This document shows, one piece after another, positions 1 through 7,010 of a stretch of 64,000 nt of DNA. Both the position numbers and the translations under genes were made by a program. The DNA lies in contig NZ_JAHQCR010000036.1 of NCBI RefSeq assembly GCF_019042735.1, positions 1 to 64,000 of the forward strand. Reading direction: 5' to 3'. How positions within the stretch are numbered: the first letter of the stretch is position 1; every line of letters begins with the position of its first letter. The notes under the pieces were generated by a model. It saw only the letters and a list, made by a program, of their open reading frames with translations. It searched no databases and was not told the DNA's origin. Source of the stretch: Evansella alkalicola. Lineage in GTDB: Bacteria; Bacillota; Bacilli; Bacillales; Salisediminibacteriaceae.

Positions 1-205
1 TTATCGACAGTTTTACTTAGTTTCTATGCAAATCTGTCGGTATTACGCTCTCTTATCGACTGTTTTGCTTAGTTTCAATGCAAATCTGTCGGTATTACGC
101 TCTCTTATCGACAGTTTTGCTTAGTTTCAATGCAAATCTGCCGGTATCACCTTGACTTATCGACAGATTTTACTCCTAAAACTTCAAATCTGTCGGTATG
201 AACTC
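1..205. repeat. 52-bp hairpin tandem array, right end (4 units)
   Basis: Four units begin with TTATCGACAG at 1, 53, 105 and 157, an exact 52-bp period. Each unit carries the partner arm AAATCTGTCGGTA (CTGCCGG in one unit), so each can fold into an imperfect hairpin. The array runs off the left edge of the window. The same unit, in the same orientation, forms the 17-copy array at 48511-49351. No coding function is apparent. Confidence 0.9.
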
Positions 206-277
206 ATCTTCTTAAAAACAAGATATTACAACGCTCCCCCTCTCCCCCTCCATGATATAAACTATCTTTAACAACGC

Positions 278-312
278 AAAAAAGGCCCCCACAACTAGGG
301 AGCTTTTTTCAC
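278..312 (-). terminator. Terminator of the sugar ABC operon
   Basis: An imperfect GC-rich stem (GGCCCCC and GGGAGC arms) is flanked by A and T runs. It lies about 300 bases past the stop of the MalG-like permease and reads as an intrinsic terminator on the minus strand. Confidence 0.6.
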
Positions 313-339
313 AGTGAACATTTTAAATCACTATATATA

Positions 340-385
340 AAAATGGGGGAATTACTACTATTATCCCCTTCTCGCCATTTATTTA
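340..385. repeat. Dispersed GGGGGA/TCCCC hairpin element, copy 1
   Basis: The sequence AAAATGGGGGAATT, about 13 bases, then TATCCCC and an AT-rich tail forms a short inverted repeat. A closely similar element lies at 6877-6922. Both sit downstream of a leftward operon, next to a terminator. Function unknown. Confidence 0.45.
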
Positions 386-618
386 AACGCGAAGAGCACA
401 ATTAAACCCAATTATTTTGCGATAATCTGATTAACGTTGTTTGATTTGTTACTTCCCTGATCAAACTTTACTTTTTATTAATCAATTTTACCCCTTTTGC
501 TCAACTCCACACCCTCTTACTAAATTAATTTACCTCATTATCGAATTCACTTTCGTTCAGCTTTCTTCAATTTCCACATACTAATCGCTTTTCACAAAAC
601 CTAATAAACCAAACCAAT

Positions 619-1497
619 TTACCCTTTCACTGATCCTGCAGTAATCCCTTCTACAATACGATTACTTAATACGAGGAACGCAATAAGGATTGGAATAATA
701 CTGATCATTAATGTGGCACCAATGGCACCCCAGTCCGTTTGGTATTGACCGATAAAGTTTTGAATACCAACCGTAAGTGTCTTAAATTTATCTGAACTGA
801 TGAATGTGTTTACAAATACAAACTCATTCCAATTGTAAATCATGTTGATGATCGCTGTTGTTGCAACTACTGGAGCTGTCATAGGCAACGTAATTTGGAA
901 AAACAGTCTGTGGACAGAGCACCCGTCCATAATAGCTGCTTCTTCAATCTCACGTGGCAACGTGTAATAGAAGCCTAACAGAATCATGATCGTAATTGGT
1001 AAATTAAAGGCCGTATATGTCAGTATGATCGCTAATGGATGATCCATTAAATTGATGTTTAAAAAGAAATTAAATAACGGTATCAGTGTTGAATGTACTG
1101 GAATCATTAAACCTACCATGAATAGCCCTAACACCAAAGTACTCAATTTCCACTGCATACGCGTGATTGCAAAAGTTACTAAACTAGCAAATAGTACCGT
1201 TAAGATTACAGCTGATGCCGTTATATAAACACTGTTAAAAAAGTACTGTCCTATATTCCCCTGCGTCCAAACATTCACATAGTTCCCCCACTGAGGGTCC
1301 TGCGGAAGTGCCAATGGCGGCAGGTTAAATACTTCCTGGTTATTCTTTAGTGAAAAGAGAAACAACCATACTAAAGGAAGAAGTTGGAGAACAGCGACAC
1401 CAATTAAAAATACGTATAATATTATTTTTGCCACGCGCTGAAAGATGGGTTTATCAGACAGCCGTTTTGGCATTTCTGTAGATTGATCTATTCCCAT
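619..1497 (-). CDS. Carbohydrate ABC transporter permease (MalG-type)
   Basis: Inner-membrane permease of a CUT1 sugar importer, about 292 residues with six predicted membrane segments. The EAA loop (EEAAIMDG) that contacts the ATPase lies in the second half, and the C-terminus has the VEGITAGSVKG-like ending usual for MalG proteins. The start is the ATG at 1497 because AAGGAGGT lies at 1505-1512, seven bases upstream. An ATG 27 bases further upstream would place this Shine-Dalgarno sequence inside the gene. The Shine-Dalgarno overlaps the stop of the preceding permease, suggesting coupled translation. No ATP-binding subunit is encoded nearby, so a shared MsmX-like ATPase elsewhere is likely. 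The substrate cannot be read from the sequence. Confidence 0.9.
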   Translation of the reverse strand: MGIDQSTEMPKRLSDKPIFQRVAKIILYVFLIGVAVLQLLPLVWLFLFSLKNNQEVFNLPPLALPQDPQWGNYVNVWTQGNIGQYFFNSVYITASAVILTVLFASLVTFAITRMQWKLSTLVLGLFMVGLMIPVHSTLIPLFNFFLNINLMDHPLAIILTYTAFNLPITIMILLGFYYTLPREIEEAAIMDGCSVHRLFFQITLPMTAPVVATTAIINMIYNWNEFVFVNTFISSDKFKTLTVGIQNFIGQYQTDWGAIGATLMISIIPILIAFLVLSNRIVEGITAGSVKG

Positions 1498-1510
1498 TTC
1501 CAAGACCTCC

Positions 1511-2389
1511 TTAGTATTGTACATCTTCTTTACTAGCAGTTAATTTACGGATGAAATAAGTAACAATCAGACATAGAATTAATAAAAAGAAACCAATGGC
1601 ACTACCGTATCCAAAGTTATAAGTATTGAATGCCTGCTTATACATGTAAGAGGCAATTACCTCACTGGCACCATTAGGTCCACCCTGTGTCATTACCCAG
1701 ATGAGGTCGAAATATTTCAATGATCCAACTACGGCTAAAACGATAGTAACTTTAATGACTCCTGCAATTAATGGTAGCTTAATTTTGTAGCCAATCTGCC
1801 ATGGTGTTGCACCATCAATCCGAGCTGCTTCTACCAACTCGTTCGGTACATTTTTCAGTGCTGCATAATAAATCAAAATGTAGAAACCTGCATACTGCCA
1901 AATGATCGGAATGAATATGGAATACAATACAATATTCGTGTCAGCGAGCCATAATGGCGTATTTTCTATACCAATGGACTCTAGGAATCTATTTATTACC
2001 CCGTTTGTTGGGTGATAAATGCGCATCCATAGCTGTGCAATGGCAACAGATGACAGGAGCATTGGAATTAAATAAATTTTACGGAATAAATCTGCACCCT
2101 TTATTTTTCCAGCTAAAACCATAGATATAATCAAGTAACCTACTAAACTTAAAACAGAGAATATTGCTAGTAATCCAGAGTGACCCGCACTTCTCCAAAA
2201 GGTAGAATCCTGAAGCAGTCGCTGATAGTTATCTAGGCCAATAAATTCCATTGCACCAATACCATCCCAGCGCATTAAACCATAGTACCCTGTCAATATG
2301 ATTGGGATATAAACAAGTACCATGAGTAAAAGGAATGCAGGGAGGACATACAGTGCAATGACCTTTTTATCTGACATGACTTTATTCAT
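1511..2389 (-). CDS. Carbohydrate ABC transporter permease (MalF-type)
   Basis: Partner permease of the same CUT1 importer, 292 residues and about six membrane segments, with the EAA-loop motif EAARIDGATPWQ. A GGGAGAG Shine-Dalgarno precedes the ATG. Its TAA stop lies next to the Shine-Dalgarno of the MalG-type gene. It is separated from the lipoprotein gene by a stable hairpin (2423-2466), the usual arrangement that lets the binding protein be made in excess over the permeases. Confidence 0.9.
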   Translation of the reverse strand: MNKVMSDKKVIALYVLPAFLLLMVLVYIPIILTGYYGLMRWDGIGAMEFIGLDNYQRLLQDSTFWRSAGHSGLLAIFSVLSLVGYLIISMVLAGKIKGADLFRKIYLIPMLLSSVAIAQLWMRIYHPTNGVINRFLESIGIENTPLWLADTNIVLYSIFIPIIWQYAGFYILIYYAALKNVPNELVEAARIDGATPWQIGYKIKLPLIAGVIKVTIVLAVVGSLKYFDLIWVMTQGGPNGASEVIASYMYKQAFNTYNFGYGSAIGFFLLILCLIVTYFIRKLTASKEDVQY

Positions 2390-2422
2390 TTAAGTTTCTC
2401 TCCCTTCATTTTATAAGAGAAA

Positions 2423-2466
2423 GGGTGCCTAAAAAGGCTGCATTCTTTTGGCCTCTTAAGACACCC
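2423..2466 (-). terminator. Intra-operon hairpin between binding protein and permeases
   Basis: GGGTGTCTTAAGAGGC pairs with GCCTTTTTAGGCACCC (one mismatch, some G-U pairs) and is followed by TTTCTC on the minus strand. It probably acts as a leaky terminator or 3' stabiliser that raises lipoprotein mRNA over permease mRNA. Confidence 0.6.
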
Positions 2467-2493
2467 TCATTACGCACTAGACGTGCCCCTTTT

Positions 2494-3819
2494 CTACTCT
2501 TCTTCTAGCAGTGCCTGTTCGTGTTGTTGTGCAAACTCTTCAGGAGTTATTTCAAGACCATATAACGCCTGAATTAAATCAAGATGTGTGTCCGCTACAT
2601 TGGCACTCATTTGAACATCTGCATACATTGTAATGTTTGTTGCATTATTTAACTCATTTAATACGTCAATAAACAAATCAGGTAAATCGACAGCGCTTGT
2701 ATCCACTTGCGTTCCAGGAATGATACCAGCTTCCTCTACGGATTGTTCACCCCAACGCTCTACAAAGTGCTTAACAAAGTCCTTCGCTTCCTCTTTTACA
2801 TCTGAGTTTTCAGCAACGAAAAGGCCTACACCAGGTCCACCGACCCAGCTGTCAACATCACCTGCTCCGCCTTCTACTGCTGGGAATCGAAAAAAGTCAA
2901 TGCTGTCTCTGAACTCTTGTGGAACATCTTCATTCGTTGTGAAGTTTGGTAAATCCCAAGAACCAATCATATACATGGCGGAATTACCATTCATAAATTC
3001 TGATTTCGCTTCTTGGTCGGATAAACCGTTGAAGCCTCGAATAAATGCATCTCGTTCAACCATTGTTTGTATTTCCCTTGCCGCATCGATTAATGCATCG
3101 TTTTCAAAGCTACCTGTACGGTCAATGGCTTCATTTAAAGCTGTTTCCCCACCAAAACGGTCAGCAAGGTACATATACCACATGGATCCCGTCCAAGCAT
3201 CTCTGTTTCCAAGTGTGATTGGCGTCTCGCCATTTTCTACTAATGTATCAATAACCTGTAAAAATTCATCGTATGTCTTAGGTACTTCTAAACCGTATTC
3301 TGCAAAAATTGCTTGATTGTAGAAAACAGGAGCAATATTTAACTCAACAGGAAGGGCATATGTTTCTCCGTCCACTTGATATCCGTCAAGAACTCCTCCT
3401 ACAAAGGAATCTCTAAATTCATCATCAAAAATATCTTCTAAAGAAGCAAAACGCTCGCCCCTTACATACGGCTCCATAAACCCTGCAGCCCATGTCATTC
3501 CCACATCAGGTAACTGATTAGAGGAAGAAATAACTTGAAGTTGGTTTCTATACTGTTCATTCTCTAATGTTTCCACTTCCACCGTTACATGTGGATGCAT
3601 CTCTTCAAATTCAGCAATAATGCCATCTACTATTCTATTATGGTCTGGTGAACTTCCAGACGGCCAAAGGTGCATAAAGTCAATCGTTACATCCTCTTGC
3701 CCGTTTCCAGCTTGATCACCACTGCCAGTTTCAGTCGGCTCATCCCCTGAGCAGGCAGCAAATAAAAGGACTGATGTAAATCCTACAGCCATTACTTTCG
3801 TAAACGCTTTCTTAAACAT
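2494..3819 (-). CDS. Sugar ABC transporter substrate-binding lipoprotein
   Basis: Extracellular solute-binding protein (SBP family 1, MalE/MsmE-like), about 441 residues. It starts with a lipoprotein signal peptide (positive MFKK, hydrophobic core, lipobox FAAC with lipidated Cys23) and an acidic, Gly/Ser-rich linker. The ATG at 3819 is chosen because AGGGGGA lies just upstream and the signal peptide begins there. A longer reading frame up to 3903 adds residues unlike a signal peptide. It delivers an unknown sugar or oligosaccharide to the two permeases that follow. The adjacent YesM/YesN-type kinase and AraC-type regulator suggest induction by an extracellular sugar. Confidence 0.9.
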   Translation of the reverse strand: MFKKAFTKVMAVGFTSVLLFAACSGDEPTETGSGDQAGNGQEDVTIDFMHLWPSGSSPDHNRIVDGIIAEFEEMHPHVTVEVETLENEQYRNQLQVISSSNQLPDVGMTWAAGFMEPYVRGERFASLEDIFDDEFRDSFVGGVLDGYQVDGETYALPVELNIAPVFYNQAIFAEYGLEVPKTYDEFLQVIDTLVENGETPITLGNRDAWTGSMWYMYLADRFGGETALNEAIDRTGSFENDALIDAAREIQTMVERDAFIRGFNGLSDQEAKSEFMNGNSAMYMIGSWDLPNFTTNEDVPQEFRDSIDFFRFPAVEGGAGDVDSWVGGPGVGLFVAENSDVKEEAKDFVKHFVERWGEQSVEEAGIIPGTQVDTSAVDLPDLFIDVLNELNNATNITMYADVQMSANVADTHLDLIQALYGLEITPEEFAQQHEQALLEEE

Positions 3820-3848
3820 GTCAAAATCCCCCTGATCGTCAAGTTGTG

Positions 3849-3866
3849 TTGTAAGTACGCTTACAA
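3849..3866 (-). promoter_or_regulatory. Palindromic operator-like site before the binding-protein gene
   Basis: TTGTAAG and CTTACAA arms (7 bp, perfect) flank a 4-base centre, 30 bases upstream of the lipoprotein start. The minus-strand reading TGTAAGCGTACTTACA resembles a relaxed catabolite-response (cre) or LacI-family site. Binding is inferred only from symmetry and position. Confidence 0.45.
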
Positions 3867-3935
3867 GTTTAGCATCACAACTCAGGGGGAGGTAAGGGAA
3901 CACTATTTAGGAATTAGTGCACAATATTTAGAAAA

Positions 3936-4742
3936 CTAGAAAACATTCCTCTCTTTTTTATACTCTTTTCTAAACTGGTTCGGAGTCATTTCCACACTTT
4001 CCTTAAAAAGTCTTGTAAAATACTTTGGCGTCTGATAACCTACAGCTTCAGAAATTTCATTAATCGTTAACTCTGTAGTCAACAATAAATGCTTTGCCTT
4101 CTGGATCCTGCTACGAGTCACATACTGACTAAAATTCAAATTTGTTTTTTCCTTAAATAAGGCACTCAAATAACTAGGATTTAAATGGACTCGCTCCGCA
4201 ACCTCACTCAGGCTAAGCTGATGATCTAGATTGTCATCGATATATGTCATCACTTCTTTAATGGGAGAAGCCGATGCCATTCCTTCTATGTCCCCATCTT
4301 CTTTACCTTGCACTAAGTCCTCATCAAAAGCTACTTGCATTAAAACTGCACGCTCTCGCATCTCGTCCTCTTTCAACGCCTTCTCTACCGCATCAACCAA
4401 TTTATCCTTCGCTACAGGTTTTAGGAGATAATTAACGACTCCCAATCGAATCGCTTCCTGGGCATAATCAAACTCAGAGTATGCAGACATGATAATGACA
4501 ACCGGCTTATGTTTTTTTAGAACATCAAGCATACCCAACCCCGTCATCTCAGGCATTTTAATATCAGTAATGATTAAATTGACTTTTTTGTTGGTGAAAA
4601 CTTGAATCGCTTCCGCTGCACTGGACGCTGTAATTAATTCCAGCTTATCCCCTGCCCAAGCATCCAGTACTTTCATAACCCCTCTCCTAGTTCGAGGTTC
4701 ATCATCTACGATTAAAACTGTTTTCGTCTGGTTAATTTTCAT
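3936..4742 (-). CDS. Response regulator, YesN-like, with AraC-type DNA-binding domain
   Basis: Two-component transcription regulator of about 268 residues. Receiver domain at residues 6-125 with acidic pocket DD13-14, phosphoacceptor Asp60 in TDIKMPEMTG and Lys in LLKPV. C-terminal AraC/XylS double helix-turn-helix at about residues 165-265. The ATG at 4742 is chosen because GGAGGG lies nine bases upstream; an ATG at 4760 has no ribosome binding site. It follows the kinase gene by 18 bases and precedes the sugar-binding lipoprotein, so it most likely activates the lipoprotein-permease genes when phosphorylated by the kinase. Confidence 0.9.
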   Translation of the reverse strand: MKINQTKTVLIVDDEPRTRRGVMKVLDAWAGDKLELITASSAAEAIQVFTNKKVNLIITDIKMPEMTGLGMLDVLKKHKPVVIIMSAYSEFDYAQEAIRLGVVNYLLKPVAKDKLVDAVEKALKEDEMRERAVLMQVAFDEDLVQGKEDGDIEGMASASPIKEVMTYIDDNLDHQLSLSEVAERVHLNPSYLSALFKEKTNLNFSQYVTRSRIQKAKHLLLTTELTINEISEAVGYQTPKYFTRLFKESVEMTPNQFRKEYKKERNVF

Positions 4743-4760
4743 TGACCCTGATCCCTCCAT

Positions 4761-6500
4761 TCATCCATTCAAAGGCAATCTAATGAAAACACACGTCCCT
4801 TTCCCAAGTGCACTTTCCAACTTTATTCCGTTTTGTCCATCATCAGGAAATGAAAGACGCAATCTCTGATTAACATTCACTAATGCCATACCATGTTTTG
4901 TCGTTACTGAATGATTTGTATCTGTATCCGTTAGTCTAGCTGTGACCTCATGAAGAGTTCCTTCTTCCATTCCAGCACCATCATCTTTTACTTCAATAAC
5001 TAAATAACCCTTTCCATTCCAGTCTTCAGGTCTCACATTGACCTCAACTGAACCAACTCCCACCTTATTTCCAATACCATGTAAAATAGCGTTTTCCACA
5101 ATGGGTTGAATAATTAGCTTAGGAATTTCCACTATTTCGAACTCCTTAGGCATGTTAACCTTCCATGTTAACCGATCTTCAAACCGGATTTTCATAATTC
5201 GCATATACCGCTCCACATGGGTTATCTCTTCTTTCAAAGTCACCCAATCTTCCTTTTGTGAATTACTGATCGTATAGCGAAACAAGTCAGCCATGTCTAA
5301 TACATATTCGGAGAGCTCATCCTCTCCTTTTTCCAACAGATCCCAATAAAGAGCTTCTAATGTGTTAAAAAGAAAGTGTGGATTGATTTGTGCTTGAAGG
5401 GCTTTCAGCTCAGCCCTACTACGATGAAGCTCTTTTTCATAAACTACTTGAATAAGATGATTCATCGTTCCAACCATGGTATTATACGTTGCATTTAATT
5501 CATCTATCTCAATAGTCGATGGAATAGACGGGTTTTCCTTAAGTGCACCTGCACTACCATCACGCATCGTCTCCGTCAACTTTTGAATCGGTCTTGTTAT
5601 CATTGTCGACAGTGGATAAGTAACTACAATGAATAATACACAACCTAATCCAACAGCGATCATAAGGGCTGTCCTAAGAACAGATACATCCTTTGTTACT
5701 GTACTAACTGGCGTTAAAAATATCGTTTCCCAACCAGTTATTTCTGAATGGTGACTTACCAGCATATATTCTTCATCATCAATGATTATATTTTCCCTGG
5801 ATTCATTTAAAATAAGCTCATGATCTCCATCAAAATTAGATGAAATTAGGGAAGATTCTTGATCTAAAACGATAATATACTCTCCTTGATCTTGAGAATC
5901 CTCTACACTTAAATAATCCTGCTTCACTCTAGCAACTAAATAACCTCCTGGAGAAAACCATCTTTCTAATAACGTTACTTGTTTGATGGCGAGGTAGTAA
6001 TTTTCGTCCCACGGATCCTCTCCTGCAAAAACCATTTCTCCTTTGTTTTCATCGGCCTTCTCGATCCATTTCCGATCTACTACACTATACAAATTTCCAT
6101 GATTCAGTGGAAGGATTCGATCCCCATCATTTAAATATAGCTCAAAGGATTCAATTCCTTTTGTATATGCCAAAAACAAATCAACTACTTGCATCAAATA
6201 CTGGCGTTCCTCAAAATTAGTTGTATATCCGTCAAGCTCTTTTAACAGTAATTCTTGTACATTTATATTTGTTGACACTTGGCTTGATAATAGCTCCACT
6301 TGCTCATAAAGCGCCTCCATCCTCCCACTAGCTTGGACTGCAGTCTGCTGAATTTGCCGTTCTGCATTATCCTGTAACATAGAAGAAACGATTTGAAATG
6401 TAATGATACTTACAATCGAAAAAACAAAAATCATCACAATCAAAAAAACTATTAATATTTGATTACGTAAAGTATTGCGTTTTTTTAAAAAAGAAAGCAC
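4761..6500 (-). CDS. Sensor histidine kinase, YesM/LytS-type
   Basis: Membrane sensor kinase of about 579 residues. An N-terminal membrane segment, a large extracytoplasmic sensor region, a second segment near residue 280 and a HAMP-like linker are followed by the His_kinase domain (QINPHFLFNTL, phosphorylated His375) and a HATPase_c domain with the DDGAG nucleotide box. The GTG at 6500 is chosen because AAAGGCGG lies nine bases upstream; a GTG at 6524 is in frame but lacks a site. First gene of the sugar regulon operon, co-transcribed with its response regulator. It probably senses a carbohydrate or a loaded binding protein. Confidence 0.88.
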   Translation of the reverse strand: MLSFLKKRNTLRNQILIVFLIVMIFVFSIVSIITFQIVSSMLQDNAERQIQQTAVQASGRMEALYEQVELLSSQVSTNINVQELLLKELDGYTTNFEERQYLMQVVDLFLAYTKGIESFELYLNDGDRILPLNHGNLYSVVDRKWIEKADENKGEMVFAGEDPWDENYYLAIKQVTLLERWFSPGGYLVARVKQDYLSVEDSQDQGEYIIVLDQESSLISSNFDGDHELILNESRENIIIDDEEYMLVSHHSEITGWETIFLTPVSTVTKDVSVLRTALMIAVGLGCVLFIVVTYPLSTMITRPIQKLTETMRDGSAGALKENPSIPSTIEIDELNATYNTMVGTMNHLIQVVYEKELHRSRAELKALQAQINPHFLFNTLEALYWDLLEKGEDELSEYVLDMADLFRYTISNSQKEDWVTLKEEITHVERYMRIMKIRFEDRLTWKVNMPKEFEIVEIPKLIIQPIVENAILHGIGNKVGVGSVEVNVRPEDWNGKGYLVIEVKDDGAGMEEGTLHEVTARLTDTDTNHSVTTKHGMALVNVNQRLRLSFPDDGQNGIKLESALGKGTCVFIRLPLNG

Positions 6501-6630
6501 TGCACCAAACCGCCTTTCTAGCACTTCTAGTTGTTATATTAAATCTAATATCCCTGAGTTCTCCTTGGAATACACTGCATAAAAATACACTTTGAATTAA
6601 GTAATATACGAACTTTGTGAGACAGAGTAC

Positions 6631-6639
6631 ATTATAACA
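6631..6639 (-). promoter_or_regulatory. Extended -10 promoter element of the kinase operon
   Basis: On the minus strand TGTTATAAT is a perfect extended -10 (TGnTATAAT), about 130 bases upstream of the kinase start. No good -35 hexamer is visible, which is typical for extended -10 promoters. Confidence 0.5.
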
Positions 6640-6797
6640 TTTATCATAATTTGTTGTGTCTTAAGAGCTTTTATATGAATGAGGGAATGGATGGGAAAGG
6701 GGGGCTAGAAACAATGTACTTGACTTAGGAATTACCATTTTATTTGATTGTGAGCTTACTATGAAAAGGGCCCTTTGTTTTGTTTGCAATAGCACAC

Positions 6798-6829
6798 AAA
6801 AAAAGCCGCCATAGAAGGCGACTTTTTTT
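6798..6829 (-). terminator. Terminator downstream of ppc
   Basis: Arms AAAAAAGTCGCC and GGCGGCTTTTTTT enclose a 6-base loop. It stands about 180 bases after the ppc stop on the minus strand, with runs of A and T on both sides. Confidence 0.75.
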
Positions 6830-6876
6830 GATTGGGAGATAGGCATACTATACAACCAACAAAAACAAATATATTA

Positions 6877-6922
6877 AAATGGGGGAATTTAATAACTAGT
6901 ATCCCCAGTCCCAAATTATTTA
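6877..6922. repeat. Dispersed GGGGGA/TCCCC hairpin element, copy 2
   Basis: AAAATGGGGGAATT, about 13 bases, TATCCCC and an AT-rich tail. It matches the element at 340-385 in both arms and spacing. It lies between the ppc stop and its terminator. Confidence 0.45.
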
Positions 6923-7010
6923 TACATCTAATTAATGAATAAATTAATTTGTTCTAAACGTCCATTTGATTGAAGGCTTAAATCGACCTTGGACCTTAGT
7001 ACAATCTCCA

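Noticed and set aside
4231..4431. Plus-strand ORF inside the response regulator gene and similar shadow frames
   Set aside because: Antisense frames of well-supported genes, without ribosome binding sites.
6661..6855. 64-codon minus-strand ORF
   Set aside because: It contains the ppc terminator, lacks a ribosome binding site and has no protein-like features.
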